From Mantamonas sphyraenae (lineage: Eukaryota; CRuMs; Mantamonadidae): a DNA stretch of 64,000 nucleotides. The stretch is from positions 248,001 to 312,000 of the forward strand of contig JAPMXV010000042.1 in the NCBI GenBank assembly GCA_026936335.1, in the 5' to 3' direction. Made by a program: the position numbers and the translations under genes. Positions 1 to 10,723 of this stretch are shown here, piece after piece (the stretch's first letter is position 1; every line of letters starts with the position of its first letter). The notes below the pieces were generated by a model that worked only from the letters and a program-made list of their open reading frames with translations, did not search any database and was not told the origin of the DNA.

Positions 1-119
1 TGGCATGTGTGTGGTTGCAGTGTCTGGGGATGATTGCGAGAGGAGGGCGGTCATGGGCAGAGGGAGCAGGGTGTGCGTGTGGCATGTGCACTGACAGGCG
101 TTTTGGCGCGTTGTACAGG

Positions 120-267
120 ATGAGCGGCAAGGCAGCAGCAAAGCAGGCGTCGGGCTTCATGGCCAACTACCACCGTCAGTACATCGCCACTGGCTCGGGC
201 ATGCCCGTGTGGCATGTGATGGGCATTGTGGCACCCATTGGCTACGCCGTCAAGATGACCCGCAAGC
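120..267 (+). CDS. Exon of a small, probably single-pass membrane protein (3' end unresolved)
   Basis: An ATG at 120 directly follows a tgtacag acceptor-like site, and the exon runs to a good donor (gtaagt at 268), ending in codon phase 1. The encoded stretch has a basic/polar N-terminus (MSGKAAAKQ), then one hydrophobic segment (GMPVWHVMGIVAPIGYAVKM) followed by TRKR. This layout, a short basic head plus one membrane helix, is typical of accessory subunits of mitochondrial membrane complexes such as F-type ATP synthase subunit f or k, but I do not recognise a specific family. The next exon is uncertain. One acceptor near 467 would give a stop almost at once and a product of about 50 residues; reading through the donor gives a low-quality tail to 422. 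Upstream exons may lie outside the window. Confidence 0.35.
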
Positions 268-268
268 G

Positions 269-682
269 TAAGTGGTGGGAGGAGGAGGAAACAGGGCGTG
301 CATTGGCTTCTCCACCGGCTCGTTTCCACGCGCCGACCCTCTTGCGCACACAGCACACGCTGCGACGCAATGGTGATGGCAGGAAAGGGGTGGGTGGGTG
401 TGGCCGCCATGTACATATGTGACTACGTGTGTAGCATGCGGTGGGGATGGTGTGTGTGTGTACAAGAGGCTAGAGAAGGCGTGGCAACTGACCCAATCCG
501 CGCTCGGAAATCGCCCCGTCGCCCCGTTGACACCACGTTGACCGATTGCAGCCTCCAACAGCGAACACCACTGATGGCGAAGCAGGATAGGATGGCGTAT
601 GCGCCTTGATTTGGAGAGATTTGCAAAGAATGAATCGCGCACTTGCGCTTACGTCACCAAGTGTGTGTGGAGAGAGAGTGAG
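269..682. other. Non-coding interval, probable intron/3' end plus URB1 upstream region
   Basis: This stretch of about 410 bases is GT-rich in its first half (tgtgtgtgtgtgt around 450-462), which fits an intron or 3' UTR of the small gene to the left. It then leads into the URB1 start at 683. An in-frame ATG at 599 would lengthen URB1 by 28 residues of uncharacteristic sequence. No other gene is seen. Confidence 0.4.
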
Positions 683-3600
683 ATGCCGGCGAAGCGAGTG
701 AAGCGGCAGCGGAAGAAGGCCAAGTTGATGGCCCAGCAACGACGTGACCAGCTTCAAGGTGATGCCCACAATGTGTCTGTTGGCACGCTGCTGCGTTCAT
801 CGGTTGTGGACGACGGATTTGTGGCTGGAGCGGCCTCGTCGTCTTCGTCGTCGTCTTCGTCGTCGTCGTCGTCGTCGTCCGGCTCGCTGTCCAGCAGCAT
901 CGAGCACAAGGTGCGCGTTCAGAAAGGGGAAAATGACAAAAGCGGGGACAAAATGGACGGGGTGGCGAAGGAACTGGATGTGCGCACGCTGTTGCGTGGC
1001 CTGGACTCGCAGGACGAAGAGGTTGTGCTGAACAGTAGGTTTCGGAGCGGCGGCTACCAGCAGAGACACAGACATTTGGACACTGACACATGCAAACCCT
1101 ACCTCCCCCCCCCCAACTCCACCCCGGGTTACATTTGTCTTTGGGCACTCTCTTTCAGACGTGCGGCTGTTTCGACGCCGTCTGCAGCTGGAAGAGCACC
1201 TGCTGCAACCCGACACGGACTCGCGTGAGGTGGTCTCGTCGACGTTTCTGTTTGACTTTCTCAAGGCAAGCCCCACGGCCACCGAAGTGTTTCGTGTGTG
1301 GAAAGTGCAATTTGAGCAGGTGAGTGGCACTGTGAGAGTGCAGCGTGTGAGCTCCAGGGGGTCGTCCAAGGGCCCCGCAAGTCCGCGAGGCTGTTCGCAT
1401 TCCCGATTCTGACACGTCGTTCGCCACACAGACGCCGACAAGCAAGTTGGGCGTGGCCGTGGTGGACCTCATGGGCGCATTGCTGCAACGAGCATGTACG
1501 TCGACGCTCAAGACGAATGGGGCGACGATTGGCCAAAAGGTGGTGCGCAACTGCATGCCTTTGCTGCACACTGGAGTGGCTGCCAAGAGCAGGGCGTTGC
1601 AGGCGTCAACATTGCGGCTGATGGCAGCTGTGGTGGCTCGTGGCTCCTCCTTGGCACGCGAGCTCCTGGCGGGGTTTGACTTTCAAAGCAAGGCGTTTGC
1701 CAACCTGGTGCAGCGCCGCGGCGCAGTTCGCCGGAAGCCAGACTACAACGACCCGCGTGCAGCGTACACACAGCTGGTGGTGGCTCTGTTGAACACGCCT
1801 AACGACGGAGTGGTACGCAGTGTTCTGGCTGTGCGTGGTCTCGTGTACAACCTGTTCCATGCCCTGGCCGCCGATCCTTTCTACCTGATCGAACCCCTGT
1901 TGAGCAGCATCCGACGCTGTGTGGTGGACAACGGCTCGCTGCAACGCCACGAAAAGGTGAATCTGCTCAATGACCACGCCCTGGAGTGCATTGCTTCGCT
2001 GTACACGGCGTCGCCCGTGGATGACCCTGCCGGCGAGCGCCTGGTGCCCTTTCTGCAATCCTTCTGCGGTCATGTGCTGTGCACATCGAACCCGGGCCTG
2101 GTGTTTCCCGACGATGAATGGAGTGCAGCGCACTCTGTGCTGCTGTCAAAGAGCGGAGCCGCAGGCAGCTTTCGCAACAAGCACCTGCTGCACTTTGTCC
2201 TGGCTCTGAATCCCAGTGACGACGTGGAGCAACACCGCAGCATAGTGCGTGTGCTTCAAGCATGTCCCTCGCTGGTTCCTGCGTACTGGCTGGCTCGTGC
2301 GGGTTCGCTGGAAGCGCAACCCAGCATTACGATGCGTTGGATGGCCAACATGACGCTCCTGAGCGAGCTCAGCGCATTGCCCGTGCTTCCCATGGACGCA
2401 GGTGTGGAATTGGATCTGCTTGTCGGATCTGTGCTCCCACCGGGGGTCATCAGCAAGCAGGCATGGAGCCAGGGCCTGCAGCATAGCAGCCAACTTGTGC
2501 GCATGGTCACCGCGCAGGCGCTGCTGGCCGTTCTGGACCGTTTGCGACGCACTCTGGCAACTTTCGACACTGTCCATGGCGGCAAACAGGCGCGCAAGAG
2601 CCAGCTGCGATACAATCTGTGTGCGACGCTGAAGAAGAATCTTCCAGACTTGTCGCTCGTCATGAGCATGCGCGGCAGTGTGGCAGGCAACGAGGCAACC
2701 AAAGCAACGGGCAAGGACAAAGGAAAGAAGAAAAGGAAAGGGTCGAAGAAGGGCATGGAGGTGTACAACGACAGTGATGACGAGGCTGATCACCAGGACG
2801 ACGACGGCATGGATACAGAGTCTGCACAGGGGCAGAACGAAAGGGTTTCGCAGCTGCTGTTGCTGCGAGTGTACAAACTGCTTGTGAGCTACCAACAGCA
2901 CTTTCCAGAAGCATACCTGGAGATCAAGTTCAACGTGGCCAAGCTGCTGGATGAGAGCGAGTGGGCCGCGTTGAGTCCTGCTTGCCGCATGCAGGTGTTG
3001 GAGCTGCTGGGAGGCTTCCTGCACGTCAAATGGTGGCATAGCAAGGAGAAAGGCCAAAGCAAGCTGCAGATGCTACTGCACCAGTTGCTGGACGTGCGCC
3101 ACACGCATCTGCGGGTGCGTTCTGCAATCCGCAGGCTGCTTGCCAAGATCATGAGCCAGAGCATGCTGTTTGTGGGCTGCCATCATGAGATTCCTGTGTG
3201 GTTGGATACGCTGAGTGAACCTAGCGTGGGCTTGTTTGTACAGTGCATGGAGCAGGAGACCGCTGCAGAACAGCTCGCGTACGAGGCGTCCGCAGCTACT
3301 GATGGCAGCACAAGCAACTCTATGGAGACAGAAGGAAGAGTAACCAGCATGCACAACGACGAAGCCACCAGCGTCATGCTACAGCTTGCCGTGCGCGAAC
3401 ACGTACAACGATGCAAACGGGCGGTGGGAGGCAAACACAGCGCCACAAGCGGCCACATGCAGGCTTTGGAGACAGAGTGCATGCACAATGCTGCCTTGGT
3501 CAACGCAGTGCTTCGCCATCTGGTGCGCGTGCATCCGTCGCCAGCCGTGCTGTATCGCGTGTTGAGCTTTGTGCGCCGCGAGTATGCAGTGCGTGTGCGC

Positions 3601-6600
3601 CAGGATGTGCTGACGGTGTCGCCTGCCAGCACCGCCATGACTGCGTTTCTGTGTTGCGTGCGTCCTGCTCCGCCAGGGGCCGAAGAGGCTGAGGCGGCAG
3701 AGGATGCAGAGGAGGAAGGAGACAGCGGCAGTGAGGGCGATCCCAGCGACAGCGAAAGCGACGATGGGGCGAACAAGGGAGCCACCCGGTATGTGATCGA
3801 TGCAATGGGGCTGTGGACGGTGTATGCGCTGATGCAACGGGTGGAGGACGGCGTACCGGCCGACGAGACGTGGCACGCAAAGGAGGACGTGTACGCACGT
3901 CTGTACAAACAAAGCGGTGCCAGCAAGAAGCTTCTGAAGAAGGAAGTGGACGCGTGGGAAACCGGCGGTGGCTCGTCATCGCAGGCGGCGGCCGCGCAAC
4001 TGCTGTGCCTGACAATGTCTTTGAACTGGAAGCATTTTGCAAGCGTGCTTCCGCGTCTCGTGGCCCTGGAATCCACACACGTGGACGCGTGTGTGCTTGC
4101 TGCTTTGCACATGCATGTGCACGAGCACAGTGTGCTGGACCTTCAGGAGGTGCAGGAGGGACAGGTGTCGCCTCGGCTGCCGTTTCACGACCTGTTGGAA
4201 CAGTGCAGTGTGCGTGCGCAAGTGCTGGCTGACGTGCACATGCGCAAGCGATTGTGGCGCATGGTTTGTCGGATGGACGGCGATGCACAGCTGTATGCAG
4301 CGTCACACGTGGTCAACGCATGGGCGGCCTCGCGCGCCTCATCTGTGGCCGCCTACGCGCTGCTAGAGCTGTGCGTAGACATGATCCGACGGGCACCGTC
4401 GCAAGACGCGGGCTTGCGTGTGCTTCAGGCTGTGGTGAGCCACCCGGAGGTGCAGGCTGTGGCCAGTAGCACGCGCACATCAGACGCTGCACGTGCCCTG
4501 GGTTTGGCCAACATGCTGCAAGCGGCCATGGCCTGGCAAGACGGCGGTATGCATCGCAACGACACGAGCACTGGCACAGGTGCACGCGAGAGCCACACGA
4601 GCAAGGGGGCGGTGAATCGACGCGTGACGTCGCTTGTGGATTCCCTCACCAGCTCGTTGGTTGCGCGTCTCCTGCAGTCACTGCGTGGGGACAGCAGGAA
4701 ACGCAACGTCGTTGAATCCACAGGCGTCGCTACGAGCGACCTGCTTGGCTGCCTTGCGCACATTCTGCCGTGGGCGTCGGCCAATGCGGTGCAACGGTCG
4801 CTGGACGAGCTGCTGGACGTGCCAGAGAGTATGTACGAGGACGAGGCGGTGGCCACCGTGTTGGTGCGCATGATTGCATTGCAAGTGCAGCAGCAATCAC
4901 CGTCGCAAGCAGACACCGAACAAGGCGACGCAACACAAGCAGCGCGTGTGTTTGCTCTGGCCCGTCTGTGCGATTTGCCCTCCTTGGACACGTTGTTGCT
5001 CTCGCTGCTGTCTCAGGGCTCGCTCAGTGTGGCGCAGAGCCGTGCCATCGAACAGCAGTTGGATACGTCGCTGCTGCGTGCACTGCTGTATCGTGGCGAC
5101 GCCGTGCAGCGCACACGTGTCGTGGTGCGCCTTCTTGGCCTCGTACCCTCGGTGACCGACGAGCTTGTGCGTGTTCTGGGTGGCAAGGCCGACGGCGCGT
5201 TGGACTCTGCCCGTGCAGTGGCCCTTGTGCCCGTGGCCACCTGGCTGGCGACACTGCCTCCGTCCAATGGTCGCACCAGAGCTCTCGAAGCACTGACGCA
5301 ACCGCTGGTCGATGCGCTGGCTCAGGAAGACGGCGGTGGAAACGACACGCTGACGACTGCAACAGAGCTGGGCCGTGCGTTGCAACGTGCCTTGAAGGCC
5401 GATGCGCTCAGCGAGGCGCAGAGCGCACGCGTAAACGAATGGCTGCTGCACGCTGACGTGGAAGAGGACGAGTATGCGCTGGCGGTGGCCATGACCCTGT
5501 TGGACACGCCACGCATTGGCTTTGGCGCTCGTATGAATTTGCTGGCTCGAGCATTGGCCAGTCGCGTGCCACGTGTGCGCCGCCTCCATCCTCGCCTGCT
5601 TCTTCTGCTCGCCAACAAGGACGAATCGCAACAGAATGGACGTGTAAAGCAGCAGCAGCAGACACCAGAACAGCAAGACGAGGGCGACGACGCTCCCCTG
5701 CTGGCGGGCGTGCTGTATGCTCTCAAGCAGCTGCTCCGCGATGGCAACAACCTCTTTGAAGATGCAACTCGGATGGAAGCAGCAGCGGCTGCGTTGCGAC
5801 ACATGCGCGGCTGTTCGGCGTCACTGCTCAAGGCAGAGGAGGCAAACGTGGCCCGACGTGTGCTGTCCATGGTGGACCTGCTTGTGCCGGAGCAGAGGGT
5901 AAGCAGCAACGCAGGGTTGGCATCTGTGTACGCCAGTATGGATGATCGGCGACGCAGTGCGGTGCTTTCATGTCTGGAGGCGCTGATGGCTTTGCCGCTG
6001 GCACGTGAAGATGTTCACGTGCTCAGCATGGCGTTGCTGCATGTGTACCGTGCCACGATGCAGGAAGCGGATCAGCGCATCCTGGCGCTGCTGGTGGGAG
6101 CTGACGAGAGGCACAAATCGGTGACGCTGAACGCGTCGCTGTTTGGCAGTTCCATGCAACGGCAGCAAGAAATCAGGCGCATGCAGGCCACCATGATTAT
6201 GGCCACGCCGTACAGTTTGTTTACCGCTGTGCTGCCGCGCAAACGCCTGCGTGACACTGCGGCGCACTTTCCGGCTGCGCTGCCTCTGCAAGTGGGCAGT
6301 GAGCCTGTACAGGTGGATGCCGACCAAGGCCAGAGCAGCGAGCATTTTGACGTGCGATACGTGCTGCCGCTGCTCTTGCACGCGCTGCAAACGTCCGACT
6401 GTGATTGCAAACACTTTGTGGATAGCGGCGCGTTGCAGCTGGTACTCATGGGCATGGGATCTCAAGACGAGGAGATGCGTGCAGTGGCGTACGAGGCCGT
6501 GGGTGTATTCATGGACATGGTGCAGGGTGCAGAGTTCCGAGAGAGGGCGCAGGTGTTGATGGTGTTGACACATCTGCGAGATGCCATCACACGCGAGTTT

Positions 6601-8103
6601 GAACAGATCCCTATGCTTGTGTGTGCCTTTGTGGCCAAGGCTGTGACTGTGATGTTCTACGAGTCGTCACCCAACTATCCACTGATCAACCGCTACATCC
6701 TGGACAGGCCCATGCTCGATTTGGCGTATGCGCCCATGTTTTACGTCTTTTTCAACAGCAGTCGCACACAGCATTGGCAAGACCGACGCTGGATGTTGCA
6801 TTTGCTCCAGGAGGGCCTGCACACAGAGGAGGACTACGTGATGGCCAAGCGGCAGCACGTACTGGACATCCTGCTCACGTACTACAGCAGCGAACTTGCC
6901 GATGGCGCGTGTCGCACACTGGTGTGGCGCATTGTTTCCCAGTGCAGCGGCCTTCCCGAAGCCTGCGTGGATCTGTTTGAAAACGTGGATCTGCTCAACT
7001 GGATGCGTGCCACGCTGCTGGACGGCGGCCTGGACGACGTACAGCTGGCTCTGTGCGCACGCATCATGCACAACGGCTGCACACACGCGCTGTCCAAGCC
7101 CTGGATGAAACACTTTGCCGCAGAAATGGTGCTTGTGTGTGACACCGCCCTCAGTACCACGCCGACCAAGTCTGCTTTTGCAGCGTCCTTGGTACGTGTG
7201 CTGCTTGAGTGCATGGAGTATGCTTCGCTGTCATCTTCACAGCTCTTAGTGCTGCCCGAGACGACCCTTGCGGTGCTGCAGCAGCGAGCCTCGACTGAAC
7301 ACGACGCCGACGCACTCTCACTGTTGGCTCTCCATTCCTTGCAGCTTACTCGCCGCTGCGTGGCCTCCAGCACGCCCTTTGTGCTTCAGCGCAGAGCACA
7401 GGAGCATGTGGGGTCCGTGCTGCACCTGGCCAGCCAACCAGGTCCAAGTGGGTCCACTCGCGCGGCGGTGGGCGTGCAGTGTGTGCGACGTGTGCTGTCT
7501 GACACCTATACACCTCCTTGGCTGTTGCTGGGTGGTGTACGTGGACGTGCGCTGCTTGAGCATGTCCTGGATTTGCACATCCACCTGGCGCAAACACTGG
7601 ACTCGGATCTTGATCTCGACGCTTATGCCCGTCTGTGGGTCCCATCCACTGTCAACCTGCTTCACATTGCAGTTCTCAGTGCCACCGGGCGGTCGGCACC
7701 GTTGAGAGCTCTCGCTCCGGGCGCCGCTGCTGCTCTACAGGCGCTTGAGCAGCACATGGACGCAATTCCGCACCCGCATGACGTGGACACATGGCTACGA
7801 CGCACTCAACAGCCTGCCCAATCGGTCCCTGCCTGTCTCGCGGTGACCCAGGCCTTGCAGGACGTGTTCATCACCGCAGGCGGCGACGAGGAGCGCGAGG
7901 ACCACGGTCAGAGTACGGAGTCAAACAAGGGAAACAACAACGCCAAGAAGGAGAGCAAGAAGGAGAGCAAGAAGGAGAGCAAGAAGGAGAGCAAGAAGGA
8001 GAGCAAGAAGGAGAGCAAGAAGGGAGCAAGAAGGAGAGCAAGAAGGAGAGCAAGAAGGGGAGCAAGAAGGAGAAAGGAAGGGCAAGGAGAAAGGAATGAG
8101 TGA
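683..8103 (+). CDS. URB1: URB1/Npa1, nucleolar pre-ribosomal-associated protein 1
   Basis: Three exons: 683-1034, 1159-1319 and 1432-8103. The donors are gtaggt and gtgagt, the acceptors ttcag and cacag, and the frame is continuous across both joins. The product is about 2,394 residues (human URB1 is about 2,270). URB1/Npa1 is a nucleolar alpha-helical-repeat scaffold of early pre-60S particles, needed for 25S/28S rRNA processing. Visible evidence: a basic N-terminus (MPAKRVKRQRKKAK), the Npa1 N-terminal region (about residues 180-500, with LLHFVLALNPSDD and RVLQACPSLVPAYW) and the URB1 C-terminal region (about 1820-2020, with YPLINRYILDRPMLDL and FYVFFNSS). Low-complexity parts are a poly-Ser tract, two acidic blocks and a Lys/Glu/Ser C-terminal repeat. 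ATG 683 was preferred over in-frame ATG 599 because the basic nucleolar-type N-terminus begins there. Confidence 0.9.
833..880 (+). repeat. TCG/TCT microsatellite encoding poly-Ser in URB1
   Basis: An in-frame run of tcg and tct codons encodes about 15 consecutive serines in exon 1 of URB1. Length variation by slippage would be in-frame. Confidence 0.85.
7945..8090 (+). repeat. 12-bp tandem repeat (aagaaggagagc) at the URB1 C-terminus
   Basis: About eleven degenerate copies of aagaaggagagc. The first seven or so are read as KKES. At about 8021-8031 one unit is 11 bp (aagaagggagc), after which the same DNA repeat is read in another frame as ARRR-type sequence until the stop. The repeat is therefore slippage-prone, and the exact C-terminus of URB1 depends on its length. 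Confidence 0.85.
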
Positions 8104-8148
8104 TGGAATACACTCTGTACAGCGCCACAAATGGTCACAGCGACCGCA

Positions 8149-9408
8149 TCATCGCTTCTTGTATAGACACGGCTGGAGGGAAAACGCTTCGGCCTTGGCG
8201 GTGTCGCCGAGTTCCCGCTCCGTCTTTTGGAACTCAAACACCAGAAACATCTTGTTGGTGTCGTCTCCACCCACATAGCGGAAGCCCAAGGCCTCGACGG
8301 CGTCGATAAAGTCTTGGTAGTTGTTGTCGAAACGGGATTCGATTTCCGCCACTTTGAGGATGCCGTCGACGACCATCACACGGTGGGCTTCGCGCAGAAA
8401 GTCTGCCAGATTGGTGCCCATGAGTGAAAGACAAAACACAGCCACGTCTACGGTTTCACTGGCAAGGGGCGTGTGAGCAATGTCGCACACAGTGACGTGC
8501 TCATTGATGGGCGCAAGGTCGAAGGAGTAGACTTTCAGGCGGTGCCCCAGAAACTGGGCAATCTTGGCGTCGCCACAACCAAAGTCGGCCACACGGACAC
8601 CTGGCTCGAGGAAGCTGAGATCCGAAAGGATGAGGTCGACCGGATTCACGGGCCACTTCTCCACCTGCGAGCGGAAGCCCTCGTGGTAGGTTTCATACAG
8701 CGACGCATCCTTCTGGAAGGCTCGAAAGGCGCTCTGACTGTCGTTTGTGTACAGCTGTTCGTTGAGAAGACGAAACTTGCTGCCCTTGAGTTTCTTCAGC
8801 ATCTTCTCCCGCAGCGTGCGAGGTCCTGCCTTCTTTCCCGTGTCCGAGGTGCGGCTGGGGGCAGACGAGGAGCCAGTGCCACTGCTACTGCCCTCTTCTG
8901 TGCTCTTGCCGTTCTTCTTTGGCTTCGATGCCTTGTGCTTGTCTTTCGACGCAGCGGCCTTGCGCTTCTGTGCTTCCTTCTGTTCAATAAAGGTGCGCAG
9001 CCGATTCAGACGCTCATTCTTTTTCTTCTTCTGTGCGGCGCGCTTGCCTAGATTGCGTGCCTTTGTGGGTGTTTCCTCCTGTGCACCCTGGTCGGGTTGA
9101 ACGCGTTGTTTCTTGGACGAATGCACCTGCTCGTCAGCCTGCAGTTCCCGTTTGCGGCCCTTGGTGTTGCCTGCCCCCTCGTTTGCTTTGCTATTAGGCT
9201 TGGATGCACTTTTGGCCTTTGCCTTGCCCTTGTCCTTGGCCGTGCCAACACTTGCGTTCTGCGCTTTCGCGGACTTTGCCTGGGCTCCCGCAGCCTTGGC
9301 CGCCTTCTTGCCACCTTTGGCATCTTTTGCAACAGCCTGGGGCGATGACTTGGTCTGCATGGGCGCTTTGCCGCGTTTTTCTGCCTGCTGGCGCTTGCTG
9401 CGGCCCAT
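8149..9408 (-). CDS. RRP8: RRP8, nucleolar rRNA-processing methyltransferase
   Basis: Single exon, 419 residues (human about 456, yeast about 392). RRP8 is a Rossmann-fold SAM-dependent methyltransferase that makes m1A in 25S/28S rRNA and acts in the nucleolus; in animals it also belongs to an rDNA-silencing complex. The N-terminal half (to about residue 210) is a Lys/Ala/Ser-rich disordered nucleolar-type extension. The catalytic half begins at FRLLNEQLYTNDSQSAF and contains YHEGFRSQVEKWPVNPVD. SAM motif I is VADFGCGDAKIA, motif II lies near VYSFDLAP and motif IV near AVFCLSLMGTN. The C-terminal block FRYVGGDDTNKMFLVFEF is typical of the family. Start MGRSKRQQ at 9408 was chosen over an upstream in-frame start because the upstream 27 residues look non-coding. 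The gene ends 45 bp from the convergent URB1 stop. Confidence 0.92.
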   Translation of the reverse strand: MGRSKRQQAEKRGKAPMQTKSSPQAVAKDAKGGKKAAKAAGAQAKSAKAQNASVGTAKDKGKAKAKSASKPNSKANEGAGNTKGRKRELQADEQVHSSKKQRVQPDQGAQEETPTKARNLGKRAAQKKKKNERLNRLRTFIEQKEAQKRKAAASKDKHKASKPKKNGKSTEEGSSSGTGSSSAPSRTSDTGKKAGPRTLREKMLKKLKGSKFRLLNEQLYTNDSQSAFRAFQKDASLYETYHEGFRSQVEKWPVNPVDLILSDLSFLEPGVRVADFGCGDAKIAQFLGHRLKVYSFDLAPINEHVTVCDIAHTPLASETVDVAVFCLSLMGTNLADFLREAHRVMVVDGILKVAEIESRFDNNYQDFIDAVEALGFRYVGGDDTNKMFLVFEFQKTERELGDTAKAEAFSLQPCLYKKR

Positions 9409-9532
9409 GGAGCAAGAAAAGTGCAAAGTTGTGGTGTTTGAGTTGGCCGCAAGTGGGCAAGGAATGTTTGCACGGATCCGAGTATCCACAGGTTCACGCG
9501 CAACCGTAGGAGCAGTGGTGCATCAGCAGCAG
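9409..9532. promoter_or_regulatory. Shared upstream interval of RRP8 and the DUF971 gene
   Basis: Only 124 bp separate the two divergent start codons, so both 5' UTRs and any promoter elements must lie here or overlap the genes. No TATA-like element is evident. A bidirectional promoter is an inference from spacing. Confidence 0.4.
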
Positions 9533-10048
9533 ATGGCTGCCATGGCCGGTGGTCGCGCAGAAACGACGCCTTGGCCTGTGGCTGTCCGTGTGCGGAACAA
9601 GGGCAAGGTACAGCGGCACGAGGCGGTGGTTGGGTGCGACCAACGACCCACGGAAGAAAGGAACACCAGTTGCACGACCCAACACTCACACTCACACGTG
9701 CGCAACAAACCCTCGCCGCCTTAGACTCTGGCGGTGGAGTTTGACGACAGCCCGACCGAGCACTCGCTGAGCGCAGAATACCTGCGTGTGCACAGCCCCG
9801 CGGCTGGAGAGCGGGACCGAGTGGTGGCTGCACGACGGCACGTGGGAATCCTCAAGGTGGAGCCCGTGGGAGACTATGCACTGCGATTGGTGTTTGACGA
9901 TCTGCACGATTCGGGTCTGTATTCGTGGTCGCTGCTACACCGGCTGGCGGTAGAAAAATGGCCCATGATGCGGCGGTATGTGCGTGCATTGAGGCAAAAG
10001 GGCCTGTCACGCGATCCGCGGCGCAGCAAAGGCGCGAGATTGACCTGA
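9533..10048 (+). CDS. DUF971 (GBBH-like N-terminal domain) protein
   Basis: Two exons, 9533-9607 and 9725-10048, joined in phase 0 across a 117-bp intron (donor gtacag, acceptor ccttag). The product is 132 residues and is essentially the DUF971 domain alone. Exon 1 supplies the first strand (WPVAVRVRNKGK), which continues directly as TLAVEFDD in exon 2. Family hallmarks are SAEYLRVHSPAA, VGILKVEPVGDYALRLVFDD and HDSGLYSWSLLHRL. This fold is found alone in bacteria and some eukaryotes and as the N-terminal domain of gamma-butyrobetaine/trimethyllysine hydroxylases. The oxygenase domain is absent, so no carnitine-pathway activity can be inferred. The standalone form has no settled function. The exon join is well supported because both sides match the family continuously. 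Confidence 0.85.
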
Positions 10049-10083
10049 CCAGGGCGAAGAAATCCAGTGGAAAGAAGATCTGA

Positions 10084-10545
10084 TCACGCTTCTTGCTCCG
10101 CCGTCTTGGCCTCGTCCTCGTCGTCGCCTGTGCCCTTTTCCAGGAGTTCGAGCACGACTCCATAATACTCATCGTACTCCTTGTAGCAGTCGCGCATGGC
10201 CAGGAAGAGATCGCCACACTCCTCGGGCACTTCTTCGCCTTGCGAATGCGGCTCGACGCACTGCGTGTTGAACGCCAGGTACTCCTTGCCACAGGGACCT
10301 GTGCGCATGTATCTACAAAGGGGACATTCGTTGGGGTCCTCCTCCTCTTCCGCATCGCCTGTGGCTGCATGCTCGCCTGCAGCGTGCGATTCCGCCGCCG
10401 TACTTTCCGGCACCACGGCTGTTGCAAGCCCCACACCAGCTTGCTTGTCACTTTGGCCACCCATGCTTGCATTTCCTGTACTCGTCACGGTGGCCCCCGC
10501 CGCGCCCGTGTTTCCTGTGCTGTTGCTGCTGCTGCTGTTGCCCAT
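10084..10545 (-). CDS. GCK-domain Cys-rich protein with candidate N-myristoylation signal
   Basis: Single exon, 153 residues. The first 70 or so residues are low complexity (Ser/Asn/Gly/Ala), followed by an acidic stretch and then a compact Cys-rich domain at about 80-145. That domain reads ECPLCRYMRTGPC, AFNTQCVEP, EECGDLFLAMRDCYKEY, DEYYGVVLELLEK. The C-x2-C, Cys, Cys, Cys and CxxxxDYY-like spacing fits the GCK domain, a small Cys-rich domain of unknown function known from plants and some protists. The N-terminus MGNSSSSNS has Gly2 and Ser6, a good N-myristoylation context, so membrane anchoring is plausible (inference). The stop is 35 bp from the convergent DUF971 stop, and the gene is divergent to TBCB. 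Confidence 0.7.
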   Translation of the reverse strand: MGNSSSSNSTGNTGAAGATVTSTGNASMGGQSDKQAGVGLATAVVPESTAAESHAAGEHAATGDAEEEEDPNECPLCRYMRTGPCGKEYLAFNTQCVEPHSQGEEVPEECGDLFLAMRDCYKEYDEYYGVVLELLEKGTGDDEDEAKTAEQEA

Positions 10546-10723
10546 GCTCGTGTGTTTCTGCTGTCGCTCTGAGCGCGTGTGTCCCTGCGTCCACGCCCCC
10601 AAATGCATGCGTGCTCTGGTCCGCACCGGTGGATGCTCACTTGTGAGAGTCGCTCTGTGACGCCCATGGCGGTGGCGGACTCGCAACGCGCCACCGCGCA
10701 CATTGCAATTGTTGAAACACACC
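10546..10723. promoter_or_regulatory. Shared upstream interval of the GCK gene and TBCB
   Basis: These 178 bp lie between divergent start codons and must hold the 5' UTRs and promoter elements of both genes. No recognisable core element is seen. Confidence 0.35.

Noticed and set aside
599-682. Upstream ATG at 599 as the URB1 start
   Set aside because: In-frame, but the 28 extra residues are uncharacteristic and the basic nucleolar-type N-terminus begins at 683; not fully excluded.
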